Notes: generated by a model not told the origin, from the sequence alone. A DNA stretch of 64,000 nt from Acanthosoma haemorrhoidale (GCA_930367205.1 OV884011.1:104771139-104835138), one strand, 5' to 3'; positions 1-13,337 are shown, numbered from the stretch's first letter. Made by a program: numbers and translations.

Positions 1-310
1 ATTTCATGAACTTTGAAGGGATGAGTTCAAGGATATAAGGCATATTAAGATCGTTATGAAGGGTTTTGTCGCTGACAGAAAAAGGGGTATTTACTATTGT
101 TCTCAGGACTTTTGATTGAAAGGATTGGATACGCTTGATGTTTGGATTTTTTCCTGTTCACCATAGCTCTAATCCGTATGTACAGATTGGCTTAAGTATA
201 ACTTCGTCGATTAGTAATTTATTTTTTATAGAGAGATGGGATTTCATTTGAGGTATTCTGTACAGTTGTAAGCGTCTGTTCAGTTCTTGTCTTTTTTTGC
301 CTCGTATGTG
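1..310 (-). mobile_element. Jockey-clade LINE fragment, C-terminal reverse transcriptase
   Basis: Read on the minus strand, this encodes the end of a non-LTR retrotransposon reverse transcriptase: an ELNRRLQLYRIP block, SHLSIKNKLLI, then ILKPICTYGLELW, followed by a stop and then NPNIKRIQSFQSKVLRTIVN. The order (small thumb helices, the Y-G-x-E-L-W motif, then the K-V-L-R-T-I-V-N segment) is that of Jockey-clade elements. The bases near 60-120 match the copies at 14165-14290 and 29706-29790. A stop directly after the LELW motif shows that it is dead. The piece is cut by the left edge of the window. Homology fades above about 310, so that boundary is approximate. Confidence 0.8.
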
Positions 311-443
311 GGCTCTATGTGAACCGTTTGTCAAGATGGAAGCCGTTAAAAAAACACTAGTGGACAAGACTTGCGGCAGAGGGTAAAGGCAATGTGGCAA
401 CATTATGCTTCATTAGCTTTGATCTTATGATGAGATAAATAAC

Positions 444-634
444 TTCTTTTTTTTTTTTTTTTCTAAGCTCTCTTGTTAGAATTTTAGGATAAGGGAGAAA
501 TATAAAATATTTAGGGTGATCGGATCCTTGTACTAGGAGGACCTGCTTGAAGGTGGTGTGGGAGGAGTAAGGAGTGTGGGAATCCATGGTGGAGGTTGAT
601 TGTTACGGTACAGTGGTGAGAGTCCACTGGTGGC
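444..634 (-). mobile_element. SINE-like element, copy A
   Basis: A minus-strand insertion whose poly-A tail appears as the T-run at about 446-463. On its own strand it starts GCCACCAGTGGACTCTCACC and ends GAGAGCTTAG followed by A's. The perfect 13-bp direct repeat TGAGATAAATAAC lies on both sides, at 431-443 and 635-647, as expected of target-primed reverse transcription. It shares its start, a central CCACACTC region and its 3' end with copies B and D but is the most diverged. At 611-629 CAGTGG and CCACTG can pair around a 7-base loop. No tRNA-type box B is visible. Confidence 0.75.
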
Positions 635-804
635 TGAGATAAATAACAATTTATTTGTAAATTTTTAAACCTTGAACAAATGACAGACGCGAGTGTATAA
701 ACTATTTCGTATTTTAGTTCAAAAATATACAAGCCATCTCCTTGGTCAATAACAATAACCTTAAGAAATTAATACAAAAAAACTATTGAAATCTGCTAAA
801 TGAC

Positions 805-1014
805 CCTCGGTAGACTCTCACTACCTTCCTGATTCCACCCGCCTCCTTTAGGCATTCCACACTCTATATCCTTCTCATACATCCTTCAAATGGGGGACTC
901 CCCTTAGTGAAAGGCACTAAGGGCCCTTCACCCAAATTATTTAGCCCAAAATAATTTTCCTTTTTTTTTCCCACATTCTATTTTTATAAGTTTGAGAGCT
1001 AAGAAAAAAAAAAA
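805..1014 (+). mobile_element. SINE-like element, copy B
   Basis: A plus-strand copy that is about full length. It begins CCTCGGTAGACTCTCACTACC, carries CCACCCGCCTCCTTTAGGC, and ends TTTTTATAAGTTTGAGAGC then TAAG and 11 A's. It is closely similar to copy D (28983-29173) along its whole length. The flanks GCTAAATGAC (795-804) and GCTAGATGAC (1015-1024) form a 10-bp target duplication with one mismatch. The internal hairpin is GGTAG/CTACC at 809-825 with loop ACTCTCA. Confidence 0.8.
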
Positions 1015-1089
1015 GCTAGATGACAATATACAATTTATGTAGTTGGCTCACATTTGTTTTCTTGGAGAAGGATGGGGGGGGGGGAGTCA

Positions 1090-1800
1090 GGAAGTTTTAG
1101 AGCTTGGACTGGAATCGTGCAAATTTCAGACGGATTGAATCACTTTTCCGGCAGAAGGCCCACTCTCCAATCGAATGTACAGCCGATACCTTGGGTCTTG
1201 GCAATAAGAAAGACTGATGACTGAAACCAGTTGGGAGGTGGTGCCAGTGGAGGACGACATGGCTCGCGATGACATCATGGGGTCTGCCTTGCATAATCAT
1301 TCAGTCATCGACGACCGGAGGCTTTGCGACGTCTTCCACTTGTGGTATAATATATAGAAATGAAACTGTCCGTCAGAACTCAATTCTTAGCAATGGTATT
1401 TAAATACCAATAATTATCTTAGCATCTACTGGAAGAAGGACATCATAAAGCACCTCTTGGATGAATTGCGTTGCTATATCATATCATTGATAGAAAAACA
1501 AATAAAAGCCTTCAAACCATAGAAATTAAATTCCTTATCATCGGACAGCATCAATAGAAAAAGAAGAAATAGTAAATAAAGGAATGATGAGAAAAACAAC
1601 CCCTCAATACATCCTAAACAAAACAATTCGTAGAATGAAATCAGTACGTATTTATGATTATCTATACATCTTTAAAAAAATATCGCGTGTAACAAGTTAT
1701 TCATATCATCAATTAGGTGATTAGGCATATTACTGTGTTTTTAATAATGTATGGATTTTTTAATTTTATAATCCATAGAGTAGATGGGCCATTTCTAACT
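1090..1800. other. AT-rich non-coding stretch
   Basis: No gene is visible. A 12-base G-run lies at about 1074-1085, just upstream. Short open frames here are not accompanied by convincing splice signals. Confidence 0.5.
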
Positions 1801-1985
1801 TTAGATTCAGCAATTTTAAAATTTGTGAACAGGTTTTATTATTGTTATTATTTTAATGATGGATTTTGTTTTGTCTTCGTATGCACAGTCGATGTTATAT
1901 TTATTCGAGCAACTGAACACGTTTGACGTTGGAAACGTTTTTATTCAATAAACTATAATGTGGAGAGACGGTATATTTGTACACG
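1800..1985 (+). repeat. Dispersed repeat, LINE-3'-end-like, copy 1
   Basis: This is similar to 41060-41230 in the same orientation. Shared blocks are ATTTTGTT, CGTATGCACAG, AGCAACTGAA, and the end AATAAAC-TATA-TGTGGAGAGACGG followed by ATTTGT. The copy at 41 kb carries AACTGTCGAAACC just before AATAAAC, a motif often seen at the 3' ends of animal retroelements. No open protein is left. It is probably the 3' tail of an old non-LTR element, and the boundaries are approximate. Confidence 0.5.
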
Positions 1986-1999
1986 TTTAATATTAGACA

Positions 2000-4900
2000 T
2001 ATATATAAATAATATAGTAAAATTCAAACGATTCCCCGTAACTTTTGAAATAATATGATAAATAACTTTTTGTAAGGCCGTTCTGACGTCTGACTTTACA
2101 AAAGGTCATAAGAGATCATTTAAAGAGATTATAAATTGTCTAGGAAGTATTTGCAGGGAAATTGCAGGAGCGCATGAACAGGGAACAGGAATATCCGAAT
2201 ATCGGAATACCAAAACCCGGGCTACATAGTCATTACTTGTTTTCCTACGAAACAACTAATTGCAGCAATTACACCGAAAAGGAAGAGAATTGGACAAAGG
2301 ACTGGTTCCGTGATGAAAAACCGGCCAATTACAGCTAATTTCAATCCTTATTACCTCCACGTCTGCCATGATCTGACCGGTAGGGGGGGGGCTCTGAAAA
2401 AATATAAATATATTATGTGTTGAAAAGTGTGTCGGGGTAAAGAACCTCGCTTTTGCACCATGTTCAGCATTTTTTTTTCTACAATAACAGAAGAAACGAT
2501 CGCCTAAGTTGGTTGTTTCCAGAAGAAGCGGTAAAGATCAAAGACGCTTGGGGGATGGAAATAACAACCCCTCGCCCGATGGGGATAACCGCTATCTACA
2601 CGCTCCAACTTCAACACCTCCAAACGTCTGTGGTTCTCAATACAATTCCCCCTTACAAAACAGTACTAATAATAATAATAATAATAACACGAAAGAATCA
2701 AACCAATAATGTAATTTATTTAATGGTTTCCAACATTAAATCAAAGGTAGCTCTTTGAATGAAACGAGTTTGATTCCTAATATCACCCGGTGAGCACTCT
2801 ATTTTAACGTTTTGTTAGACTATCATATGTAAAACTATACTATATGAATATATCTATCTAAATGCTGAATAATTTCTATTTCAAGCAATTAAATTAAGTG
2901 AAGGTAGGATTTTGGGCTAGAATAGAAAAACAATACATCTCGGTTTTCATAATTCCCTAGAGCCCCCCCCCCCCGGCTTTGTAATTCTGATTGAAAATCT
3001 CAAACAAACCTGTCTAAATTCACTAATTGATATTATCATCAAATAATACGAACCCGACAGCCATTCCTCATTTCAAATGATGCGCTCCTTAGCAAAATAA
3101 AAATGTTCTTGGCTTTATTGTGGCTTCTTTAAATTATATTTCTTTCCAAAAAGTTAAGATATTTTAGTCTTATGAGAGCACAAACTGGTTTGAAGGAAGT
3201 TGGTGCTGAAGCTGAGCATTCGCGTTTAATTAATATGACAAACCAGCCTGCCACTGCTTCCAGATTTGTTTCTACTTTTTTCGGTGTATATTTATTCTGT
3301 TTATCCCTAGCAGATTCCATATACTTTATTCTCAACACGGGTACTAAGCAGTTATCGCATTTGTATTGCCTGTTATTAAAGGAGAAGACATAAAACAGAA
3401 AAAAACGAAATGGCCCCCATATTAATAAAAGAATTGAAGGACGAGCAGTAATATAGTCCCAAATATATGAGGGGAAGTTAATTATTTGAAGGACTGACAA
3501 GCCTATACACAGCCAAACTTACATGAAGAAACAGTGATTTTCAAACTTTTTTTTTTGGCAAAATCAGAAAACCCACCATCAAACTATCCAACTTACAAAT
3601 TTCATGGATTCACAATCAAACAGGTTTTTGTCTAGTTTTTCAAATTTGATCTGTCGTTTATGGGGACCATTGCGGATAATAAATAACACATACACCGAAT
3701 ATTCAAAGCCGACAGTCAAAGCTTATGTGTGGGAGTTCTGATCTGCTTAATTTTTAGTTTACATAAAAATTGGTAAATTTGAGACAGAATTACGTATTCG
3801 CGGGGTTTTCTCACAACTGCGGAGCAATGACTGGTACAATAAAGGCTGTCATGATTCAATGAAAATATATCCTTATTATAGGATATAATTTACAATAGTT
3901 ATGTATATAATAATTTTGGTATGCAGCGCGCTTTTTTCCCACTATACTCCAATGGATCATCCTTAAACTTAAAACCTTAGTATTTGATCGTTGATCCTTA
4001 AACAATTTATCCAACAAGTTGCTAATTTACCTTGAAAAAATGGTAGTAGCATCTAGCGGAGTCCTGATTTTTGCCATGTCTCGGAATCCGTACTGCTAAC
4101 AACTTGTTTAGGAAATGAGAAAATTTATCTTTTCGTAATATTATATAATAGCCTTGGTGAATTTCCAAGGGGAGGGGGGGAAAATAATAGTATGCTAGTT
4201 TCGAAGAAAACGGGGAAAGTGTTCATTAGATACACACTAATTGCATAAGGTGAGGTATGCGTAGTTGGATGTGAGGAAGGACTCCGTGCGCAGTCCTTGA
4301 CAGGCAGTTAGCAGGCGAATGGAGATGGTATCGGCCCTTCCAAAAGTGGAGAAGTCCATCCTAATTCACGAGTCCTTGTGGTCAAGGCTAGGAACCTAAG
4401 AGCTCAGCTGCGCCATGGCTAATCACCGATCAGACAGTGTTTTAGTCCGGGCTCCGTACTCGAGGCTGCATTCACAGTCAAACATCTCCCCTCGATGAGG
4501 TGAGAGTAAGGTAGCTGAACCTGCCTACAGAGGATGCTGAATACACGAGACCCACACGGAAATAAAGCTTGTAAATGAAACGACAAATATGAAAATAAAA
4601 TAATTGCCAAACCCGAAGGGACAGGCTCTACTTTCGCGATGAACGCGAGTCAAGATAATGGCGGTCAGAAAATGATTAAATAGATAAAAAATTTTAAAGG
4701 TCAAATTCATTCCATAACAACTCGAATCATGCTTAAAAGTTTTGGGTAGAAATAGAGTACCGGAAATTATGAGTGGGGAAAAACAAAAAGTCGGGGCCGT
4801 TTTACTTTCAAGAGTTTTCAACGAACAGCTCAGAAACTATTTCCCAACTTTTAAGAGCTAACAATAGAAATCGTGAAATGAATGTTGTAACTGATTTCAA

Positions 4901-6290
4901 TAGGTCTTTTTTAGCAGTAACGTTTTATACAGACAAATAGAATTAGGTATTATTCGTAAAAAAATACCGATAAAATATTTTTCTTGCAAACGTTTCATAC
5001 TTTTTTTTTTTGTCCAGTAACTTTCTCTAAACATCGTTTTTTCACTGTTTAAGCCTTATAAATATACATTATGCATATATTATATAATCAATAATTAATA
5101 TGGATGTAGAAAACGTTAAGATCGTAAGCAATCTTACATAAAAAAACAAACGTTAACGAGCAAGTAAAGATTCATAGGTCAATCAAGAACATACTTGACT
5201 TTATCTTAAGAAAATAGTCCCTAAAGAATGACAGGGGAGCAATAAGCCGTACAGGCATAACAGGTTAAATAAAATAAAAGTGGATTTCATGAGAATATAG
5301 AAAAATCCGTTATTCACTATATGTTAATTAATTAATACAGACTATTCCATTATTAATAGTTGAGGGTTATTTCGTATATTATAACTGCTCCCTTCGCCTT
5401 CCCTTCAAAGGTACTTAAACTACAGGATGTAAACGATGGAAGAGAAGGGTAACAGTGAATAGTTCAAAGGTTAAGACCTGCCGAGGGTCCAAGTCTAACG
5501 GGGGGATTCAGTAATGTGGGTGTGATTTTTCAGACTATTTAGACAGATTTTTCAGGAAAAGAAACGGCTAACGAGACAATAAGATGAACTTGAAATGGAC
5601 TACAGGTTATAATTACGGCTGCGATAACATTGTTAGCACAAGGTCAGGAATATATTAGTTTTGTCTTGAATTTGAGTAACAATGGCAGTTTAACACACTT
5701 CAACATTTTTTTTTTCGAATTTGCATCATTTACAGGATGTAAACCAGGTGGCTATAATTGATTTTATGATGAAAATATAAAAGATTGACATACATTTTAT
5801 AGTAGCAAGTTAATTAAATAAGCATGACCGAATCGAACACACTTCACAGTGTAACAAATGAAGAAATAAACCGTTATTGAAAAATTAAAAAAACACAAAA
5901 AGGCAGGATATGCTCTATTTTACTTATCATACCACTGTAAATGTTTGTCACTGGGAAAATCTTTAGTGATGGCTCCCGACACATAAGGAATCCTAATATT
6001 TCTAATGGAACGGACAAAATTACTTGGCACAAAAGCAGAAAGGGTCCCAGAAAACTGCTCCTCTTTCATCACATACTTTGCCACGTCGAGGCTTATTTTT
6101 TAATTATCCAAACACGGGCGTTACTCCTCAAAATATTGGTCATGTTTGTGGGATTATAATTATTCATAAATAGGACATTCTTGTTAACGATAATCTTAAC
6201 GCGTGTACTTAATTGAAATGACATGAAAAAAAGAAACTTTATTCTAGGAGAAAGCCCCCTAAGAATAATTATAATGAAAATATTATGTAT
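2000..6290. other. Long AT-rich non-coding stretch
   Basis: I see no supported gene. The stretch holds homopolymer runs (G-run near 2381, C-run near 2963) and a TAA microsatellite at 2667-2687. A less AT-rich patch at 4250-4520 has no convincing frame. Overlapping frames on both strands at 3129-3500 show no recognisable domain. Confidence 0.45.
2667..2687 (+). repeat. TAA trinucleotide microsatellite
   Basis: An uninterrupted run of about seven TAA/AAT units. Confidence 0.9.
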
Positions 6291-6299
6291 TCTGGCGTA

Positions 6300-6715
6300 A
6301 CAAATAAAAATTATTAGGGAATAATATCTACATATAAAGCATGTTAGCTAAATGGCGTAAGTCTGAAGGGTAAAGAGGTGATTAAAGAGACTGGGTTTGA
6401 AAGTAGGAAGTGAAAGAGCAACACGAATGGAAGTAAGGAGGGAATTCCAGAGGTTTGCGGCTCGAGGAATGACAGAACTATACAGCTTTAGAACTATACA
6501 GCCTTATGGGAAGGAATATAAAGGTCAAAGGTACGGACGGTGTTTCGTGAGTGGGTGGAGCATTTAAATAGCGTGAAGTTAAATATGTAGGATGGATTTT
6601 TCGAATTTATGATTTTGAAAAGAAATGAGCACAGGAAATATTGTAGGCACAAAGTGCGCCAAACCAGGATTTCCCCCTCCCCTCCAAGTGTAAAGAGTAA
6701 TCGTAAACGACACAA
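6300..6715 (-). mobile_element. LINE reverse transcriptase C-terminal remnant (CR1/Crack/Daphne-like)
   Basis: Minus-strand translation gives a degraded but characteristic tail: NPSYIFNFTLFKCSTHSRNT, then LYIPSHKAV, then after a frame change SVIPRAANLWNSL, TSIRVALSLPTFK and SLFNHL. The order S-x-x-x-R-x-A-x-x-L-W-N-S-L followed by a F-K-x-x-L-F helix is the usual end of many CR1/Jockey-group non-LTR polymerases. At least one frameshift and a stop separate the parts, and a near-duplicate AGAACTATACAGC (about 6475-6505) sits at the break. It is a pseudogene. The exact clade cannot be fixed from this piece. Confidence 0.65.
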
Positions 6716-7206
6716 ACTTTCACAATGCCTGATTATTTAAGGGGATCGATATCGCAGCCTATCCGACTTGATAGTGCATGATCGTAGCAGTACTTTGTAA
6801 TCTGAATCATTTTTATTAAGGACGGTGAGCAATGGCGCAGACAACTAATGCACAAACAAATGGGAACTTTTACCATCGAAATAACCCTTCTCCATGTAGG
6901 GAGGAAATATGCTGAGTGTATTGTGCTATGAACTCACCTGTACCACACGAAATGAGGGAAGTTCTGCAGAAAACATAGTGCTCACTGAGTGCTACCGAAG
7001 AATTTGAGCAATTAGGTCAACTACTTAACCGTCTGATGCCTTCTCGATGCTTGGAGTGTCCTGGATGAGTTCGGAATAAGACAACTTCGAACTGTCAATG
7101 GGACTGTGGCAGAAGCTAATTTCCACCTTTAAATGTAGTAGGCCAAGCTACTACAGAGAGTTGAGCTAACATAGCGAAATAATTCATCATATTAATTTAT
7201 TACCAG

Positions 7207-7257
7207 CCCCACACGCTCGAGGGCGGAGAGCTTGGATTTTGAGGCTTCATTCCGTAT
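7207..7257 (+). CDS. Candidate internal exon, unknown protein
   Basis: A 51-base block is preceded by a good acceptor (TTAATTTATTACCAG) and followed by a strong donor (GTAAGCAC). Two of the three frames are open; the one reading PTRSRAESLDFEASFR is the more protein-like. The block is clearly richer in G and C than its surroundings. No family is recognised and no partner exon was identified, so it may be chance. Confidence 0.25.
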
Positions 7258-7259
7258 GT

Positions 7260-10120
7260 AAGCACACCTCGGTGACTGTATTATGCACCTCCGCGGTTGG
7301 GTTTTTGGCGAACCAATGCTTAAGATTCATTAGTATTTTTAATAAGTGAACATCTTTGTATATTGGGAATGTAATCGCCACTATGGAAATGAACACTAGA
7401 TCGTAAATAAAAAATAAATATGATGACTTCTGTGTACTAAAATTACAAGCCCTTCCAGATTCGAAAAGCTATGCGGGTTGTCATGTCAATTCCACTGCCA
7501 AGGACAACCTAGGGCCCACACCTACCCCCTTTCATTCTTAGGGGAGATCGTCTGTCTCGTGTATCATCCACGAAAGAGACAAAAACAGTCACAAAAAATA
7601 TTCAATCCTCCAGGAAAAGTTATAGAAATATTCTAAAAATCAAAATGCGCTGTTAGAATTATGTTTTGGTTCAAACGTTTATGGGAAGTCGAGTAAAAAA
7701 ATATACCTACGTGAAAACTATAACGAAATTTTAAAGATTTCTCATGCCCCAAAATAAGAAATTATTCAATATTTAAAGTTTTGATTATTCACCATCAAGG
7801 GTATCGCAAAAAGGAAAGTTTTGGTATACAACAATAGAAATTCTTTGTTAAGGGCCCATGGCACCATAGCAATCAGCATATGATCATATACAATGGCAAC
7901 ATTAACACACAGACAGAAAGACAGGCGTTAGTTGTTTGTAAGCGGCGATGAAATTCTGTACATACACACAGAAGGACAGGTGAAAGGGCAATATATAATT
8001 CAAAATTGGCGGGAGCATGGAGAAGGAAAATACAGGAGGGGGCAGAGGTATGCAGCCTTGAACGGCTACTGACCCCCCAGCGGTCGGTCCTCTGTGTACA
8101 CAGAACAGCCAACACAACTCAGTCTTTTGGTTTTCTGCATTGTCTGCGTGTGGCGCAGGACTTGCTCATCCCCTATCGTCTTTTGTAAGAGGGATTCAGA
8201 CGTGAACTGTTGAAATACAGTAGTATATCATTGCGGTGTATGCTATTGCAGTGGAAATGGGATGGGTTGAGGAGAGTTGGAGACAATCAGCATTGGAAGT
8301 TGTGCGAATATCTACAATGACAGAACTTACTTTCGTTCAGTTTCAGGGTGATCTACTACGATTTACACAATTATTTAATCGATCATACATTTTAATGGTA
8401 TATTCCACAAAACATGGAAATCCGCAGATCCGTTTTTGGTTAAAATACGATAGGGAGGTAGGTATAGGTAGGTAAATTTAACATGAAAGATGTCGGGCAT
8501 TTTGAGATTTCTCAATCCAAGCTCAGAAGCAATTGTATATTAAGTACGTATGATCGTATTAAAGGCGGTCATGCGAATAAAATTTGGAAGATATGGCAAT
8601 ATATACAAATAAAGTTATGTCAACCAACAATAGTAAAAACGTCATTTTTCCAGGAGTTTTAAGTCGATATTTTCACAATTTTTGATTTTCGGAGTCTGAT
8701 GAGGTCCAAGAGAACGGTAGGTTTGTAGAAGAGTTTAGCAGCAGATTATTTTTTTTTTCAAAAAAAATCGTATTTAGAGCATGGTTTCAGTTGGTATTGT
8801 AACAGTCATGGCATGAAGAGTTCTGACTTCAAATCTGTGTGAAAACCTGACTTTTTTTTCTCTTGTAGCTGTGAGAAATGAAAAATAAACAATGGTGCGA
8901 CGCATACCATTCATGCAGAACATGAGTTGTCTATAAATTAAAATATAAATATTTATGTTATAAAGTAATTACAAACAATTACAGTTTCAAACCGAATTCA
9001 GGAGTTTTGTTCCTTTATTAGCAACTATATCTAAAACCTATTTATAATTTATATCACATCTGTATTTTATGTTGCATTATATACAATATGTACAAACTAC
9101 ATCAGATACAACATATCCGAATGGGAGATACCATACCCGTATTGTTTTGCCAATGACCCCCCGACGCCTAAGTTTTCCTCAATACCCGAGCAATTTCTTT
9201 TTAAAGGCTCTTTTTTTGGCTATCGTCCAAACCAGGCTCATCAACGTTCAAAATATTTTTGGATCTGTGCCTCTAACGAAGAACAGGGTTTTTTTTCCCC
9301 TTACAAAAACACGGCAAAACCCTTCAAAACATTATGTATCCCCTTCAAATTGATATAACTTTTGTTAGCATACCCGAAATGCTACAAAAGCAAATGCTTA
9401 AAAGGAAACATTGTTATTCAAACTTTTTTGAGTATCTATATCTCGAAATAGAATTTTCAAAATTTAAAGACCTAGTAGGATGTAAAATTCGCTAATAAGC
9501 ATTTAGCTATTAATATCTAACTAAATAGACCTTTTGTTTGTAAAATTTTAATCATGACAAATATATCTGGTAAATATACATCATTTCAAACCTTCGCTTG
9601 AAACAATAGAAACTAATTATTAAACTAACAGTAAAGCGGGGAAAAAATGTAATAATTATATCAAATATATTTGTATTAATGTTACGGTTATTTATTTTTT
9701 AATTACTTGGAAACTCTATGATCGGCGGTCGAGATCGTTCAACAAATGTAGTGAAGTATTTCTTCACTTCCTACCTTCTTTATATGATGTGTAAATATAT
9801 ACATAGGGTATATATCAAACAAAGAATTTAGTTCATAAGCGTTCTTAAAACATTTTACTGCCTATAAAACTATGTTTAAGAAGTAAGAACATGAAATGGC
9901 ATTTCATGCATGGGCTAGTGACAAAAAACCAAATGCAAGGTAAAACAACTGACAGATTCTATGAGCAATTAAAATAGTAGTTACCTCACGACTTGGATTG
10001 AACATTTGTCTATACCAGCACTACCGGTAAGTGCACACATACGTATATGTGTACGCTACTATTGTACTTAAACTTCTACATGAAAAATATTTGAATCATT
10101 CAGTTAAAAGAGCGAGTGAG
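7260..10120. other. Non-coding stretch, no supported gene
   Basis: The less AT-rich part at 7900-8170 holds overlapping open frames on both strands without recognisable domains or good splice signals. The remainder is AT-rich. A donor-like GTAAGTGC occurs at 10027 after an open SYLTTWIEHL frame, but no good acceptor precedes it. Confidence 0.4.
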
Positions 10121-10133
10121 ACATAAAACTTAC

Positions 10134-10256
10134 TACGTGCTGTTGGTTATAATGATGAATCTGTCTGCAGCGGCTTGACTGACAGGTCCAACCAACACAG
10201 TACATCCTTAGCAACAGATGTTCCGGGTCGGCGACCCAACATGCAATAGATAGCAT
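10134..10256 (-). CDS. Candidate first coding exon, cysteine-rich unknown peptide
   Basis: On the minus strand an ATG at 10254-10256, with a purine at -3, opens 41 codons that run straight into a consensus donor GTAAGT (10128-10133) in phase 0. The peptide begins MLSIACWVADPEHLLL and continues with four more cysteines, one pair being C-x4-C (CQSSRC). GC content is above the neighbourhood. A 13-base palindrome GGGTCGGCGACCC lies inside it. There is no signal peptide and no recognised family. It could equally be part of an old repeat. Confidence 0.3.
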
Positions 10257-10259
10257 TTC

Positions 10260-13200
10260 TTAAGAAAATTTCGTAGCTGTCTCAATCAGCCTTATTTTTA
10301 ATTTATTTGGCAAATTATCTCAAATTGGCTAGGTGATGTCAGGTACAGTCTAAGCAGTTTTTAGGGTTTTGATGGTTTTTATTTTTAAAACCAGAAACCC
10401 TCCCTCACGTTTTCTCCTTTAAGTCAAAGGATTTCATTTAGTATTATGTTACATATGACCTTAAAAATAAAATCTAAGTCTTTATGTATCTTCTTAATAA
10501 TTGATACATTATATATAACAATTTTTACAAAATAATAAATGCTAAGTTATTATTTATTAAGAAACCTGTTTTGTTATAAATGAAGAGGAGTTTATCTTCA
10601 AAATCAGACAGATCCATTTTCCAAAATTTTACAGGAGAGACAAAAAACAACCCCACATACAATCTGAAGAATGAAAGTATCCTTACTCTTCCTTTGGGCT
10701 CGGCAATAGAATCCTCTAGTAACTATCTCTGTATATTCAGAATCGCATCAATTTTTCTTTTCAACTTTTCATACTAATTTAAGATAATTTTATAATGATT
10801 TAATATTTAAAAAGTAATAAAAGGGTTTACAAAGGCGAATATATTCATAGGATGAAATTATGACGTTTATAATACGTTGTACAAATTATTATAATGCGTT
10901 TTTTCTAATTATTTTTTTTATTTAGTAGATTTACTAACAATACAGAGGACATCTAACTGAGCTTACTTATTATTATTATTTATCGACTATCCCCTACCCT
11001 TAAAAATGTATTAATCTATTTATTAATAGGGCAATCCTGGTTGAGCTCGGTTAGGTATTATTTTTCTTCCTGTTTCTTTAAGCGAGCACTGGTGTATTGC
11101 TTTCATTTGAAAAAAATGTTTTTTAATTTATTTAAAATAGAATTGTGTTCTGACACATGTATTCGGATTTTGTTTATTTCACAGTAAAAACAAAACAAAA
11201 AACATTATTGTGGCGGTCCCCGGAATAATGTTTTGGAGGCCAGAGCGCATAATAGCCTCTGATTCACGCCTTTTGACCTCGCTCCTCTCTAGTGAAAGGT
11301 TTCCAAATCGTCCTAAATTAAAAAAACAAAAAAAAAAAAAAAAAAAAAAAAGAGGCACTGAAGCCGTAATATTGACTCTACGATTAGTGGCGTAGCTCCA
11401 GTAGAGAAAAGGTAATGGAGCTCTAGTGTTAAGGAATCGGCTGTAGTGGTTCTGACCTAATCCTAACCAAGAACATTTAGAAATGGTGGGGGGGGATTCA
11501 GAACGTCAAAAGTCACTAATTTAATTGAAAAGCTAAATTAAAAGGGAAAAAGTTGCGAACAAGATTTTACTGACAGCTAAAAAAAATTATTATTAGTTAT
11601 GCTGTTATAATGTTCCAACTCAGAATACATATTATTAATCCTAACGTCGAAATCATGATACCTTTCTCTATAGGATAGAAGAATATATATTTTTACAGAA
11701 CCCTAATTAAATAGTGACATTTGCTAAGTTTTTTGGGTATTAATATATGTACTTTTCATGCCATCCCAATACCAAATTGGACTTTTGAATAAATATGGAT
11801 ACATATATTTCTTGGTTAAATAGACCAGAGAGGGGGATAAACATGCAAGGTAACGAACTCTTGTTAAAAAAAAAAATAAACCCTAAAAACGGCGAAGCTT
11901 CTAATCGAGGGATTAATTAGTTGATATTTGAGTTTGGAATCCCTACTATACAATTACAAGTAATAACTTTCCGAACTCTAATCGAACAGGTGTTACAAAC
12001 AAAACTTTCTCGAAAAGGTATCGCGATCGCGAGGTTACGAGATAGGAAATGTCAACACAAGGAAGGAGGATCACCAGTGTTTGTGCGGTAAACACGTTTT
12101 AAAGGCCCAAATACACCGTCAATGGGGAGGGAAAGTAGTCAAGGACTGCACCTAACGCTTGCTGCGCAACAGCATTCCGCTGGTATCATCACGGATTTTT
12201 AAAATGTGTTTTTAAATATTTGGTAATGTTGTAATTTTAACGAACGGTACTAAAGAGGACATCAAATGATTCCAAAGGACTAATTTTAAAGATATGGGCG
12301 CACCCTAAGAACGGACAGCGACCTACGGCTGTTTTGACAACTGAGTGTTCTTTAAAGCAGCTTACAGTGGGCCCGGTCCACAAGCTCCAACGAGACGTAC
12401 GGACTTCAGGTCATTGGCTCTACCCATTGATCCATCCTTGCAAACATTCGGTCAAGTCAAATTCTAATCAAACTAGCTGATCTCACAAAAATCTCTGAAA
12501 AATCAGAAACTTTCAAAATTTCCTATCATTTTATTTTGGGCAATAAATGTATCAAGTATTAATCTTTTTCTAATTAACAGAAAGAGTCATTGTCGAATAA
12601 AATGGATTTTTCGAGACGCTTAGCTCTAGACTTGCACAAATTACACACACCTGTAATAAATAATTTTGGAGGATAAATATTATTGAGAACACTTACTCCA
12701 ATAGTAATATTTTTTATTTTAAACAAGACTTTATCTATTTAACGGTTGAAATCAATTACAACCTGTATTTTGGGGATACCTCGCACGAAACTACATAATT
12801 CCGTTTGTAAGAAATCTTGTACAATGTTTTGTCTATGACGACAATGCACGGAATAAGAAAATTTGTGCGAGGTATCGCGTTTATGATATAAAAATGATCA
12901 TATCATGCATTCGGTTGCACTTCACATATTCTAATTCAATCGAATATTCTTTTAAGTTCCTTTATTAAGAGATTAGTGGTTCTCATCACGCTTTATTATG
13001 TAGTTTCCAGGTATGCCAGATACGAGGTAGCATTTATACCACCCCCACCAGAAGCCATTTTCGAAAATCGATGAATAAACGAGGATGTGGTAGTATTTCC
13101 AACAGTGATGCTGTTTCTATTCAGCACAGGTTGGCTTGGTGCCAATTATGAGACCACTCGAAACCGTTAGATAAGCACAGAGTTTCTGAGAAAAATCAGC

Positions 13201-13300
13201 TACAGATTTTCCAATGAATCACTTTTCAAGCGGATCAATGCGGCAGAAATCATTCAGCGGCAAGAAACTAATAGTAAACATTTATATAATTCCTGTTTTT
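10260..13300. other. AT-rich non-coding stretch
   Basis: No gene is supported. It includes a long A-run at about 11325-11350, which could be the tail of an unidentified retroposon. I could not find a flanking duplication for it. Confidence 0.45.
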
Positions 13301-13337
13301 ACCTGCATTTTACTGTATAATGCAGGTATTATACAGT
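13301..13337 (+). other. Two overlapping, mutually exclusive hairpins
   Basis: ACCTGCATT (13301-13309) is the exact reverse complement of AATGCAGGT (13319-13327), and ACTGTATAAT (13312-13321) is the exact reverse complement of ATTATACAGT (13328-13337). Both stems are perfect (9 and 10 bp) and share bases, so only one can form at a time. No function is evident. Confidence 0.6.

Noticed and set aside
3129..3500. 123-codon minus-strand frame and an overlapping plus-strand frame
   Set aside because: Both strands are open in the same place, neither shows a domain, and no good splice signals bound them.
9981..10027. Short plus-strand frame before GTAAGTGC
   Set aside because: The donor is good but no credible acceptor precedes it and the frame is only about 15 codons.
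11325..11350. Long A-run as a SINE tail
   Set aside because: The sequence upstream does not match the SINE-like family and no flanking duplication was found.
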